A stretch of 14,810 nt of DNA from Oscillospiraceae bacterium (GCA_900766795.1 CAAFWX010000359.1:1-14810); one strand, 5' to 3'. Counted from the first letter of the stretch, positions 1 to 8,348 are shown. Notes: generated by a model not told the origin, from the letters alone. Translations and numbers: made by a program.

Positions 1-235
1 AAAGAGGAAAGCAGCGATTCATCTGAATTTGTGCTTGACCCGTTTGAGAAATTACAGCAAACAACAGGCAGCGCTCCTATAAGAGAGTCCGCTGAGGTTA
101 TTCTTGCGAAAGCTGAATCAAAGAAAGAGGAAAGCAGCGATTCATCTGAATTTGTGCTTGACCCGTTCGAGTCATTCCAGCAAACAACAGGCAGCACTCC
201 TGCGCGAGAGTCAGCCGAGGATGTTCTCGGTATAC
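1..235 (+). repeat. 123-bp (41-codon) in-frame tandem repeat
   Basis: Bases 1-123 and 124 to about 235 are in-frame direct repeats. The first 45 or so bases of each unit are nearly identical at the DNA level (aaagaggaaagcagcgattc begins both), and they diverge toward the end. The repeat is cut by the window edge, so more copies may lie upstream. Near-identity at DNA level suggests recent duplication or recombination-driven length change. Confidence 0.9.
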
Positions 236-315
236 CAAACATAGTAGAAGTTTCTGACCCGCTCAAGGCAGTTAAGAAATCCGACCATAAGAATGACAGT
301 AATAAATTTTCATGA
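1..315 (+). CDS. C-terminal end of a repeat-tailed protein upstream of VirB4 (5' end outside window)
   Basis: The reading frame is open from base 1, so the gene starts upstream and only the last 104 residues are seen. A GTG at 31 could be read as a start, but it lies inside a repeat unit and has no ribosome binding site. The tail consists of a 41-residue tandem repeat (bases 1-123 and from 124 on) with the recurring elements KEESSDSSEF, LDPFE, QQTTGS and RESAE, then a lysine-rich end. The part seen is hydrophilic and acidic, with no domain I recognise. Its place immediately before the PrgI-VirB4 gene is where VirB6/TrbL-like membrane proteins with long soluble tails often lie in Gram-positive T4SS operons. 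That identity is inference only. The stop is 15 bases before the next ATG. Confidence 0.75.
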   Translation, partial: KEESSDSSEFVLDPFEKLQQTTGSAPIRESAEVILAKAESKKEESSDSSEFVLDPFESFQQTTGSTPARESAEDVLGIPNIVEVSDPLKAVKKSDHKNDSNKFS

Positions 316-317
316 AA

Positions 318-323
318 AAGGTG
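318..323 (+). promoter_or_regulatory. Ribosome binding site deciding the virB4 start
   Basis: AAGGTG lies seven bases before ATG 331 and directly after the upstream stop codon. It favours ATG 331 over the TTG at 325, which would leave only one base of spacing. Confidence 0.6.
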
Positions 324-330
324 ATTGGCT

Positions 331-3021
331 ATGCGAATAATCCCTAAAAAAACAAAGGTTGAAACCGAACTTTTTAAGGGCGTTTCAATTATTGATGTAT
401 TAGTAGGACTTTTCGGCGCGTTTATTTGCGTAGCGCTGATTACCTCAAATCTGCCGTATAAATTGTGGATAGCGATGGGCGTACTGACGGTATTTGTGTT
501 TCTGCTTATGCCGCTGGATGATGAAAAGGTATATATGCTGTTTATTCATTTCCTTCGTTATCTTGCGCTGCCGCGTAAAATGTGCGATAAAAAGGAAAAG
601 GGCGCTCCGGTAACCGTTGCGGACATTACCCCGTTTACAGGTATTGACGACCGTTATATTAGCTATAACAAAGAATACTACGCGACGGTTATCGAAATAC
701 CCTCGATTGAATTTAAATTTCTTTCGGAATTTCGTCAGAACTCAATAATCGACCATAATCTCGGTGCGATTATCCGTAGCATTTCGCAGGACCAGACGGG
801 CGCTTTTGTCAAGATTGACCGTCCGGTTATCTACGACGATTATATCAGCACGGAACACAAAAAAATCAACGAGCTTAAACAGGCGTTTCTTGACGATTTG
901 ATTGATGAAGACGAACTGACAAAGCGCATTGAAATCATTTATGACAGAATCGAGGATATTAAGAAGATAAACTTCGAGGATAAGGTTTACAGACCTTTCC
1001 ACTATCTTGTTATGTTCGATAAGAAAAAACCTATTCTGTCGGAAATGACGAGAAACGCTATCGGACAGTTTAGGAATGCGGGAATCGAAGCACGTCAGCT
1101 TAAGGAAAAGGAACTTGCGATATTCTTAAAATACCAGTATACGCAGGTGTTTGACGAGCGAGAGATTGAAAATCTTTCGCCCGATGAATACATGGAGTGG
1201 ATTCTTCCCAAGAAGATTGAATTCACCACCAGAATGGTAAAATACGACGGACTTATCACACATAATCTGAAAATCCTTGACTATCCGCTTTCTGTCGGAA
1301 ACGCGTGGGGTTATCGTCTGTTTAACATTCCGAACACGCGAGTAGTGATGAAGTTCAAGCCTGTTGACAGGTATCAGTCGATAAAGCGTATCGACCGTTC
1401 GCTTGACGAGCTTCGCGGGCAGGCGGGCGAAACGGGCAAGGTTTCCAGACTTATGGAAATAAACGAGAACATTGATTCTCTCGCGGAGCTGCTTGCTATG
1501 CTGCAAAGCGAGAACGAAACGCTGTTCGACGTAAACACCTACATCACTATCTACGACTATGAGCTGACAGAACGTTACAGACGCGCCGCTGCCGGAGAAA
1601 GCACTGCGGCTTCATCAAGCCAGTATGTTTCGCTGAAAAAGAGCATAAAGCGCATAATATCCGAGGGCGGATTTAAGACGCAGGATTTGTTTATGCAGAT
1701 GTTCGACGTGTATGCAAGTGCGCACATTTCGGCGTATGACGCACTGGTTAAGAAAAGCCGCGGTATTCATTCGTCGTCAATTGCCGCTACCTTCCCGTTT
1801 GTATATCCGTATTTGCAGGATAAGGACGGTATGTGCTTTGGTACAACCGGCGGCGACCCTGTTTTCGTAAACTTCTTCCAGCGCGATAACGAGCGCGTAA
1901 ACAGCAATATGGCTATTATCGGTAAGTCGGGTTCAGGTAAGTCATTTGCAACCAAGACCATTCTTTCAAACCTTGCCGCCGACAACAGCAAGATATTCAT
2001 TCTCGACCCCGAAAACGAATATGGCACGCTTGCAAAGAAGCTTCACGGCAAGATGATTGATATCGGAAAAGCAACCGAGGGAACGCTGAATCCGTTCCAG
2101 ATAATAACGGACGCTTCCGACGACGAGGAGGGCGCTTCGAACAGCTTTAATGCGCATTTGCAGTTCCTCGAGGAATTTTTCAAGCAGATTATGCCCGATG
2201 TTGACAGCGACGCTCTCGAATACCTCAACAATATCTTCCCGAGAGTTTACGCAGAAAAGAACATTGACGCTTATACCGACCTTTCCGAGCTTTCTCCGGA
2301 GGATTATCCGATATTCGACGACCTCTACGACAAGGTGCTGACGGATTTTCAACGCGCGTCCAGCGATTATACAAAGAAAAACTTGCGTATCCTGCTGAAC
2401 TATATCTCAAAATTCTCCGAGGGTGGAAGAAACGCTCACTTGTGGAACAGTCCGTCCAGCGTAACAACCAACGAGAACTTTATTGCGTTTAACTTCCAGT
2501 CGCTGCTTGCAAACCGCAACAACACTATCGCAAACGCACAGATGCTGCTTGTTCTGAAATATCTTGACAACGAGATTATCAAGAATCGCGATTATAATAT
2601 TCTTCATAAGGCAAACCGAAAGATTATCATAGTAATCGACGAGGCGCACGTCTTTATTGACGAAAAATACCCGATAGCGCTTGACTTTATGTATCAGCTT
2701 GCAAAGCGTATCAGAAAGTACAACGGTATGCAGATAATCATTACGCAGAATATAAAGGACTTTGTAGGCACAGAGGAGCTTGCGCGTAAATCCACAGCGA
2801 TTATCAACGCCTGTCAGTATTCTTTCATATTCTCGCTTGCGCCTAACGATATGCACGATTTGTGCAAGCTGTATGAAAAAGCGGGCGAAATCAACGAAAC
2901 CGAGCAGGAACAGATTATCAACAATCCGAGAGGCCGCGCTTTTGTTGTTACAGCGCCGTCAAGCCGTACCTGTGTGGATATAGTTGCGTCCGATGAATTA
3001 CAGGAGCTCTTTACTGAATAA
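331..3021 (+). CDS. virB4: VirB4-family conjugation ATPase with fused PrgI/VirB3-like N-terminal membrane domain
   Basis: This is the conserved T4SS ATPase that powers substrate transfer and assembly at the inner face of the membrane. Residues 1-85 look like a PrgI/VirB3 domain: a short basic start, two membrane helices (about 20-38 and 43-60) and a basic LPRK segment. The CagE/TrbE/VirB4 N-terminal region follows. The P-loop domain has Walker A GKSGSGKS (531-538), Walker B IIIVIDE (D770, E771) and the TQN motif (805-807) typical of VirB4. The length of 896 residues exceeds a usual VirB4 by about the PrgI part. The start chosen is ATG 331, with AAGGTG at 318-323; a TTG at 325 is in frame but badly placed. 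The stop is two bases before the next gene. All key ATPase residues are intact, so it is probably functional. Confidence 0.93.
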   Translation: MRIIPKKTKVETELFKGVSIIDVLVGLFGAFICVALITSNLPYKLWIAMGVLTVFVFLLMPLDDEKVYMLFIHFLRYLALPRKMCDKKEKGAPVTVADITPFTGIDDRYISYNKEYYATVIEIPSIEFKFLSEFRQNSIIDHNLGAIIRSISQDQTGAFVKIDRPVIYDDYISTEHKKINELKQAFLDDLIDEDELTKRIEIIYDRIEDIKKINFEDKVYRPFHYLVMFDKKKPILSEMTRNAIGQFRNAGIEARQLKEKELAIFLKYQYTQVFDEREIENLSPDEYMEWILPKKIEFTTRMVKYDGLITHNLKILDYPLSVGNAWGYRLFNIPNTRVVMKFKPVDRYQSIKRIDRSLDELRGQAGETGKVSRLMEINENIDSLAELLAMLQSENETLFDVNTYITIYDYELTERYRRAAAGESTAASSSQYVSLKKSIKRIISEGGFKTQDLFMQMFDVYASAHISAYDALVKKSRGIHSSSIAATFPFVYPYLQDKDGMCFGTTGGDPVFVNFFQRDNERVNSNMAIIGKSGSGKSFATKTILSNLAADNSKIFILDPENEYGTLAKKLHGKMIDIGKATEGTLNPFQIITDASDDEEGASNSFNAHLQFLEEFFKQIMPDVDSDALEYLNNIFPRVYAEKNIDAYTDLSELSPEDYPIFDDLYDKVLTDFQRASSDYTKKNLRILLNYISKFSEGGRNAHLWNSPSSVTTNENFIAFNFQSLLANRNNTIANAQMLLVLKYLDNEIIKNRDYNILHKANRKIIIVIDEAHVFIDEKYPIALDFMYQLAKRIRKYNGMQIIITQNIKDFVGTEELARKSTAIINACQYSFIFSLAPNDMHDLCKLYEKAGEINETEQEQIINNPRGRAFVVTAPSSRTCVDIVASDELQELFTE

Positions 3022-3023
3022 AT

Positions 3024-3701
3024 ATGAAAAAAATTGTATCTCTTTTTGCTGCGGCAGTTTTGTTTTTAAGCGGCTGTAAGGCGGAAGAACCGTTGCTGAA
3101 AACAGGAATTCTTCGGGTTGCGGTTACATATGAGCTTGAAAACACGGAAGAAATTGCTGAGAAAATCGCGAATGAAATGTGCGTTGCGTATGAACTCATA
3201 AGGATAGAAAACAACGAGGCGCAGCAGATTCTTGCGGACGGAAGCGCGGATATCGCAATCGGACGTTTCAGCGAGCGTGAAAACCCTAATCTCGCGTTTC
3301 GTATGACGCTTCCTGTCGCGGAAAATCGTATCTATTTCATTTGCGCAAAGGATTTGCAGTTTTCGACTGTTTCGCAGCTTCAGGGAAAGGCAATCGGGGC
3401 GAGCACACAGCTTCCGCAGACGATTCGCACTTCGCTTTTGAGCGCTGCGATGGACAAGAAATTACTCTGTGAAAATGCCGAAGCTGCGGCAGGGCTGCTA
3501 AAGTCGGGGGATATCGCGGTATATGTGTGCTTTGAGGACGAGGCATTATCGCTTCTTTCCGAAAACAACGAGCTGCGCTGCTGTACTCCCGCAGACATTG
3601 AGCCTGAGAGATACCGCGTTTTGATTCATGGCGGTAATACTGAGTTATTCGGCGCGGTGAATGGGGCGATCGGGAAAACGTTTATCCTTGCGGATAATTG
3701 A
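3024..3701 (+). CDS. Solute-binding lipoprotein (SBP_bac_3-like periplasmic binding fold)
   Basis: The 225-residue product begins with a lipoprotein signal: a basic MKK start, a hydrophobic stretch and lipobox LSGC with the lipidated Cys at 18. It should be anchored on the outer face of the membrane. The rest follows the amino-acid-binding (SBP family 3) pattern: ILRVAVTYE after the signal, ADIAIGRFSERE in the middle (the family has 'DIAIGGMSIT.ER'), a hinge-like ENRIYFICAKD and LQGKAIGAS (family 'LKGKKIGVQ'). The length fits a single binding protein. No ABC permease or ATPase gene lies nearby, so import is not supported by context. It may act as a sensor or as a T4SS surface component. Its ATG is two bases after the virB4 stop with no close Shine-Dalgarno, suggesting translational coupling. 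Confidence 0.75.
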   Translation: MKKIVSLFAAAVLFLSGCKAEEPLLKTGILRVAVTYELENTEEIAEKIANEMCVAYELIRIENNEAQQILADGSADIAIGRFSERENPNLAFRMTLPVAENRIYFICAKDLQFSTVSQLQGKAIGASTQLPQTIRTSLLSAAMDKKLLCENAEAAAGLLKSGDIAVYVCFEDEALSLLSENNELRCCTPADIEPERYRVLIHGGNTELFGAVNGAIGKTFILADN

Positions 3702-3708
3702 GTTATTT

Positions 3709-3713
3709 AGGAG
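3709..3713 (+). promoter_or_regulatory. Ribosome binding site deciding the start at 3722
   Basis: AGGAG sits eight bases before ATG 3722. The upstream in-frame TTG at 3698 lies in the last codons of the preceding gene and has no such site. Confidence 0.7.
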
Positions 3714-3721
3714 AATGTAAT

Positions 3722-4111
3722 ATGGGATATTTCGATAATCCGAAACATAAGGCTGAATGGGAAAAGGAGCTTTCCGAGCTGCGCGAGATGAAGGCTCGTC
3801 TGCATGGCAGCCCTGATACTGCCTCGCGCGAGAAAGAAAGAGAGTATGAGCAGCCTGTTCGTAATCGTGATTTCTCCGATGAGTACTCCGCTCCCGAAAG
3901 AGAGGAGCGCACTGTCCCCGAAAGAGAGGAGCGCGTTGCCCCCGAAAGAGAGGAACGCGTTGCTTCCGTAAAGGCTCGTTCCAAAGAAAAATACCGCGAG
4001 AGAATTACATTCAACGAACTATTAGCCATGGAGAATATGAATACCGTTCAGAAAACTATGGCGAAGCCGCGAGAGATGCAGCGGCAAAAAGAGGTTTCTC
4101 ATGTGCTTTAA
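3722..4111 (+). CDS. Small charged protein with PEREER repeats, T4SS operon
   Basis: This is a 129-residue soluble, highly charged protein with no signal peptide or membrane helix. It opens with a predicted helix rich in Glu/Lys (NPKHKAEWEKELSELREMKA, residues 6-25). It then has three copies of an 8-residue repeat PEREERxx (residues 58-81, bases 3893-3964) and ends with R92-E-R-I-T-F-N-E-L-L101 and a basic tail. The start chosen is ATG 3722 with AGGAG at 3709-3713; a TTG at 3698 would extend it by eight residues but has no ribosome binding site. It overlaps the next gene by 11 bases. I do not recognise the family. The RERxTF motif also occurs near the C-terminus of the minus-strand protein at 13013-14602. 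A scaffold or T4SS-associated role is inference. Confidence 0.72.
   Translation: MGYFDNPKHKAEWEKELSELREMKARLHGSPDTASREKEREYEQPVRNRDFSDEYSAPEREERTVPEREERVAPEREERVASVKARSKEKYRERITFNELLAMENMNTVQKTMAKPREMQRQKEVSHVL
3893..3964 (+). repeat. Three 24-bp in-frame tandem repeats (PEREERxx)
   Basis: Units at 3893-3916, 3917-3940 and 3941-3964 start cccgaaagagagga and differ at only a few positions. They encode PEREER followed by TV, VA and VA. Their near-identity points to recent slippage expansion. Confidence 0.92.
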
Positions 4112-5363
4112 GGTTATCTTCTCGGCGGTTCTTTCTGCGTTATGCGTGGCTTTTGCAATGAATACCGCCGTTTTTGCCGAACCTGTCATCAGCCCGGATG
4201 AAACAGACGAGGCTATTCAGAAAACGGAGTTTGAATCCGGCGACTTGTCCGCGCTTTTTCACGAATACAGCGATGACTTGAGGATGGAGCAGTATTCTTT
4301 CCTTGACGGCGCTTCGTTCTACTGCACCTCGGAGCTTTCCGAAAAAGGCAATATTCTGCCCATGCTTTCGCTCGCAACCGATGACGATGATGTATTTATA
4401 ACAGTGCTCCGCGACGGTGAAAAGCTTCCCGAACAGAACCGGTATCTTCTTGGCAGCATAGGAGCCTATTCCGTATCGGTTGAGCACGCTATGAGAGATG
4501 GCAGCGGGACGGCTTCTGCGCATTTTACAGCTCAAATAACCGATTCTCCTGTCGACACTGACCGAGAAACTATCGAGGGAAGAATTGAGCTTTTTCAGAG
4601 CGATGACGGAGAGTTTTCCCACCGTTTTCTTGACGGTTCGGTGCTTACCACGGATGTCCTTGACGGCGAAACAATAAACTATATGCCGAAGTTTGATGTT
4701 CCCGAAACGGTAATGTTCACGCTTTACAAGGACGGGAAGGCATATCCCGTGCCGTCAAGCGGACTTCTTACAGAGGACGGCGTTTACAATGCCGAGTTTA
4801 TCTGCGTTGATGACGATGGAAACGCCGAAACCCGCTATATGATGTTCAGCGTATTTATGCTGCCCACAAACCGTCTTGGAATATATCAGCCGCCATATGA
4901 CTTTGAAATCACAGACGTCAGACTGAACGGTGCTGTTCTTTTCGTAGATAATCCCCGATTTTTCAAGCTGGACGGGCAGGGAACATACGAAATTGAATAC
5001 ACGAACGGCGAAGTCACAAGAAGCGCAGAGCTTACGAGGGACACACTGCCGCCCGTATTGTATTTTAACGATACAACCGACGTGGTTTTCAACGAACGCA
5101 TAACCGTTAGCTCAAGCGAGGAATGCACCTATTTCATTAAACAGAACGGTCAGCTTGTAGGAAAAGAGCCCCAGCTTAGCGGCGCGGGGACATTCCGCGT
5201 TTCTGCAGAGGACGCCGCAGGAAACGTCACTGAGGTGCGCGTTGAAATTCTTGCGGTTTCGGCAATCAATCCGCTTGATTTCGTTGTTATTTTTGGCATT
5301 CTGGTAATAGCTGCGGTGCTTTACTTTATTATTCAGAAGAACACTAGAATTAAGGTGAGATAA
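4101..5363 (+). CDS. Secreted protein with Ig-like domain and C-terminal membrane anchor
   Basis: The 420-residue product has a signal peptide (residues 1-26, likely cleaved after VFA before EP). A long extracellular part follows, then one membrane helix at about 394-411 with a short basic tail (KNTRIKVR) on the inside, giving type I topology. Residues about 314-385 look like a bacterial Ig-like domain: DTLPPV at 314-319, alternating beta-type residues and DAAGN at 371-375. The earlier part is also beta-rich and may hold more such folds (for example GVYNAEF..DDDGNAE). There is no LPXTG signal. The ATG lies inside the end of the previous gene with AAAAAGAGG just upstream, and the stop abuts the next ATG. 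This fits a cell-surface component of the T4SS or an adhesin for mating contact; function is inferred. Confidence 0.72.
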   Translation: MCFKVIFSAVLSALCVAFAMNTAVFAEPVISPDETDEAIQKTEFESGDLSALFHEYSDDLRMEQYSFLDGASFYCTSELSEKGNILPMLSLATDDDDVFITVLRDGEKLPEQNRYLLGSIGAYSVSVEHAMRDGSGTASAHFTAQITDSPVDTDRETIEGRIELFQSDDGEFSHRFLDGSVLTTDVLDGETINYMPKFDVPETVMFTLYKDGKAYPVPSSGLLTEDGVYNAEFICVDDDGNAETRYMMFSVFMLPTNRLGIYQPPYDFEITDVRLNGAVLFVDNPRFFKLDGQGTYEIEYTNGEVTRSAELTRDTLPPVLYFNDTTDVVFNERITVSSSEECTYFIKQNGQLVGKEPQLSGAGTFRVSAEDAAGNVTEVRVEILAVSAINPLDFVVIFGILVIAAVLYFIIQKNTRIKVR

Positions 5364-8324
5364 ATGAGGTTTTCCCTAAAACAGAAGATTTACGCGGCGT
5401 TGCTGAGTTTGTGCACGCTGCTTTTATGCGGCTGTTCAGTTACCTCTATTCTCGACCCTGACGAAGTATATAATATGGACCACTCCGACGGCGAAAGAAC
5501 GCCCTGGAAGAATAAGGATAATCTTGTGTATCACGATGTCTATGCCAAGGGCGACAGAGCTTTTTATTTTGAAAACTGCGATGACGCTTCCCAGCTTGTG
5601 GATTTTCAATATATCGGACTTCTTGGCGACACCTTTATTTACTATTACAGCGTAAAAAAAGGCAGCAGATTGTTCTATACTGTCGCAGCTTATAATTTTA
5701 AAACCAGTGCTTACAGAACCATAATTAAGAAGGACTATGACGAAAGCAACAGTAAATTTATAAACTGCAACCATTTCCTGTTAAGCAAGAATATGCAGGC
5801 ATCGGGCGCGGTTAGTTCTGCGACTTACTTTATAAACGTCGGCTATTCATTCTATAAGGTTGTGATGGCCAGCGGCGACGGTGTGGACTTTTTCTCCGAC
5901 CAAGTTGAGGAATGGGAAATCGACGATGGAATGCTGTTGTATATCAAAAGTCAATTTACCCAAAATCTTTCCGAAGCGTCTGATGTTGACGTTATGGTTT
6001 CCGACGTTGCACCGTGGTCAAATGAGGGCAAGATTTATTCTGTGGCATTTGTAAGCGTTCCCGCCGACAGTACGAATGTGCCGGAAACCTTTGTCGAGCA
6101 GATTATTCTCATGCAAATTCAGCTTAACAAAAACATTTTGCCGGACGAGTCGAATACAGTTGTACGAACAGTATCAGCTGCTGTACAGGAAAAGGATATA
6201 AAATCCACTACCGCAGGCTCTGTACTTTCTACGGATACGGACTCGAAAGACTGTATTTTCATAAAGAGTATTGGCGGAACAAAAATTACCTTCGGAAAAT
6301 GCGTGAAAAATGCGTCTACTGCAACAAATACCTACTTTGATGTAAATAAGAAAGCCACCGACAAATTGATTACGTTTTCGGTGGTAAATGACGGAAGTTC
6401 CACAAACGAAAATATTCTGCAGTTGGTATATCTGAACAGGCTGGAATATTGGCGAACGGGCATTGATTTTACAGATTCACAGTCCCTGAAAAACGGCGCG
6501 ACATTATTAGCAAGTTTTCCTTTGAAAGACGCGGGAAGCTATTGGGTATCCGACAGTACACCGTCAATTCACTATGATAAACAGGCGAACTCGGTAATGC
6601 TTGCAAGCAATAAGCACGGCGTAAAAACGCTTACAAACAATCCCGTTTACGACAGCGACGGAGAAACTGTTTTACGCTACGACACTACTGAGCAAAAGAT
6701 TGACACGGAGTTTTCGACGTATCTGATTGAACCATATGGCGATGATTTACTGTTAGTAGGCTTTGACGGGTTAAAGTTTAACCGCGTGACCGATTGTGTC
6801 GACGCCGATGGCACTGTCGTTAAAACCAAGCAATCCAAGGAATACTATTCTCTTGCCCAGCTACCCTTCGCAACGGTGAGAATAAAGACGCTCTTTCCGG
6901 ACGGTACATACAATATTCCCAAAGAGAATCTGGCAAACAAGGACACCTATGCCAAAGGTCAAAGAGCATTTATGTTCCCGATTATTGATGAGAATACTCA
7001 GACAACAAATACAGGGAATGGATTTGTTAAAATCACAAATATTCAGAATGAATATGAAAACGTTTCTGATTTCAGTTATATCGGGATTCAGGGTGATACT
7101 TTACTTTACTGTTTCAGTGCGACTGACGAGGATGAAGGAAAGCATTATACGATTGCGGCGTACAATTACATCACCCAAACATACACCGAAATTTTCAGAA
7201 AGAATATCGGCGAAACCGACGCTGTAATATGCAATTCAATGCTGATTTCGAAGGAAACTTCGAATCTTGGCGAAATCACTGCGGCATATATGGTAAATGT
7301 CGGATACTCCTTCATTAAGATAAAGCTTTTGGCTTCTGACCAAATTGATTTCATACCGATTGAGGTTGACGAGTGGGAAATGGACAGCAAAATGCTGGAG
7401 TCGATTAAGGGCTTTTTTGTCGGTAATCTTGGCTCAACGGTTGACATTGACGTTAAGATTTCCGGCATTGGACCGTGGGCGAAGTATGCAGATATGTATT
7501 CGGTGGCATTTACAAGCGCTTCTGCCTATGGTATGTCGGATTTCGTTGAGCAAACAAATATTGTAAAGATTACTCTCTCAAAGACGGCTGCTCAGGACGG
7601 AACTGTCTATCGCAACATTCAGGCAAAGGTGCTGGATAAATCCATACAAACCACCGTGGCAGGCACTGTTCTCGCCGCAGACGTTGATTTGGACAACTGC
7701 ATTTTCATCAAGAATATTGCAGCGGAAAAAATCACGTTTGTAAAATGCGACCAGAGAGGCAGCGTTGAGTTTGATGTCAAGAAAAATCAATCGGACGAAT
7801 TGATTTCTTTCTCGGTCGTCAATGATCGTAATAAGAAGAATGCTTCGCTTCTGGAGCTGGTTTATGCGGACAGATTGGAATACCTGAGTCTTGGCACGGA
7901 TACGTCAAATCCCTCGTCCGCGGCTTTCGGAGCAACATTATTGGCGTCATTTACTTTTGACAATAGCGTGCAAATCACTGCGTCGGATGATATGCCGTCA
8001 ATTGTTTATGACAGTGCAACCAACACGGTAACTCTTGCAAGCAATAAATACGGTTTAAAAAGGCTTGTAAATACGAATGTCTATGACAAAGACGGAGTAG
8101 AGGTTATCGGTACAAAAACCACCGTGGAAACATTGGACGATACGTTTTCAGCTTGTCTGGCAGTGCCATACGGCAGCAATCTGCTGGTGTTGGGCTTTGA
8201 CGGATTCCAGTTCGACCGGATAAACGGGTACTACGACCCAAAGGGCAACTACATCAAAATCAGGGAAACAAAAGAGTATTACACACTTGCGCAGCTGCCC
8301 TATGCGAATGTAACAATTCAATGA
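5364..8324 (+). CDS. Large lipoprotein made of two tandem copies of an about 460-residue domain
   Basis: A 986-residue exported protein. The signal ends in lipobox LLCGC with lipidated Cys24. After a short linker, domain A (about 50-507) and domain B (about 525-986) are clear duplicates. Shared anchors, in order, include YAKGxRAF, YIGxxGDT, VNVGYSF/INVGYSF, V(E/D)EWE(I/M)D, PW..YSVAF, FVEQ, V/AGxVL, CIFIKxI, ISFSVVND/ITFSVVND, RLEY, ATLLASF, LASNKxGxKxL and, at both ends, KEYYxLAQLPxAxV. The pattern of beta-strand-like segments suggests a beta-propeller or similar repeat fold, but I do not recognise a named family. The ATG follows the previous TAA with no gap, so translation is probably coupled. 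Base use is like its neighbours. It probably sits on the outer membrane face and may work with the anchored Ig-like protein before it. Confidence 0.8.
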   Translation: MRFSLKQKIYAALLSLCTLLLCGCSVTSILDPDEVYNMDHSDGERTPWKNKDNLVYHDVYAKGDRAFYFENCDDASQLVDFQYIGLLGDTFIYYYSVKKGSRLFYTVAAYNFKTSAYRTIIKKDYDESNSKFINCNHFLLSKNMQASGAVSSATYFINVGYSFYKVVMASGDGVDFFSDQVEEWEIDDGMLLYIKSQFTQNLSEASDVDVMVSDVAPWSNEGKIYSVAFVSVPADSTNVPETFVEQIILMQIQLNKNILPDESNTVVRTVSAAVQEKDIKSTTAGSVLSTDTDSKDCIFIKSIGGTKITFGKCVKNASTATNTYFDVNKKATDKLITFSVVNDGSSTNENILQLVYLNRLEYWRTGIDFTDSQSLKNGATLLASFPLKDAGSYWVSDSTPSIHYDKQANSVMLASNKHGVKTLTNNPVYDSDGETVLRYDTTEQKIDTEFSTYLIEPYGDDLLLVGFDGLKFNRVTDCVDADGTVVKTKQSKEYYSLAQLPFATVRIKTLFPDGTYNIPKENLANKDTYAKGQRAFMFPIIDENTQTTNTGNGFVKITNIQNEYENVSDFSYIGIQGDTLLYCFSATDEDEGKHYTIAAYNYITQTYTEIFRKNIGETDAVICNSMLISKETSNLGEITAAYMVNVGYSFIKIKLLASDQIDFIPIEVDEWEMDSKMLESIKGFFVGNLGSTVDIDVKISGIGPWAKYADMYSVAFTSASAYGMSDFVEQTNIVKITLSKTAAQDGTVYRNIQAKVLDKSIQTTVAGTVLAADVDLDNCIFIKNIAAEKITFVKCDQRGSVEFDVKKNQSDELISFSVVNDRNKKNASLLELVYADRLEYLSLGTDTSNPSSAAFGATLLASFTFDNSVQITASDDMPSIVYDSATNTVTLASNKYGLKRLVNTNVYDKDGVEVIGTKTTVETLDDTFSACLAVPYGSNLLVLGFDGFQFDRINGYYDPKGNYIKIRETKEYYTLAQLPYANVTIQ
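5511..8324 (+). repeat. Two-domain internal duplication of the lipoprotein
   Basis: Codons 50-507 (bases 5511-6884) and 525-986 (bases 6936-8324) encode homologous domains, beginning with NKD..YAKG and ending with KEYY.LAQLP.A.V.I. The copies are diverged at the DNA level, so the duplication is old compared with the short repeats elsewhere in the window. Confidence 0.88.
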
Positions 8325-8348
8325 TTTTATGCTTTCGTAAAGCAAAAT
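8324..8348 (+). other. Small hairpin in the gap between the lipoprotein and STAS genes
   Basis: ATTTT (8324-8328) and GCTTT (8331-8335) pair with AAAGC (8339-8343) and AAAAT (8344-8348), with a 3-base loop and a two-base bulge. No run of T follows, so it is not a standard terminator. It could be a processing or weak attenuation site between the two gene groups, or chance in AT-rich sequence. Confidence 0.3.

Larger units (their letters stand above)
1..8324 (+). mobile_element. Probable part of a conjugative (T4SS) gene cluster
   Basis: Six consecutive plus-strand genes with overlaps or gaps of only a few bases surround a VirB4 ATPase, the energy-providing core of conjugative type IV secretion. 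The neighbours are a repeat-tailed protein, a small charged protein, a lipoprotein and two exported surface proteins, which fits the accessory part of a Gram-positive conjugation operon. No relaxase, coupling protein, integrase or attachment site is visible, so whether this is an integrative element, a plasmid or a degraded remnant is open. The boundaries given are those of the unbroken gene run, not of an element. Confidence 0.5.

Noticed and set aside
31..315. GTG at 31 as the start of a short gene
   Set aside because: It lies inside the first repeat unit, the frame is open to base 1, the upstream codons encode the same repeat seen at 124, and there is no ribosome binding site.
2407..2856. 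Minus-strand frame of 149 codons inside virB4
   Set aside because: It is a shadow opposite the Walker B region, with no ribosome binding site or recognisable product.
8324..8348. Transcription terminator between the two operons
   Set aside because: The hairpin is AT-rich, bulged and not followed by a T-run. It is kept only as a weak structural note.
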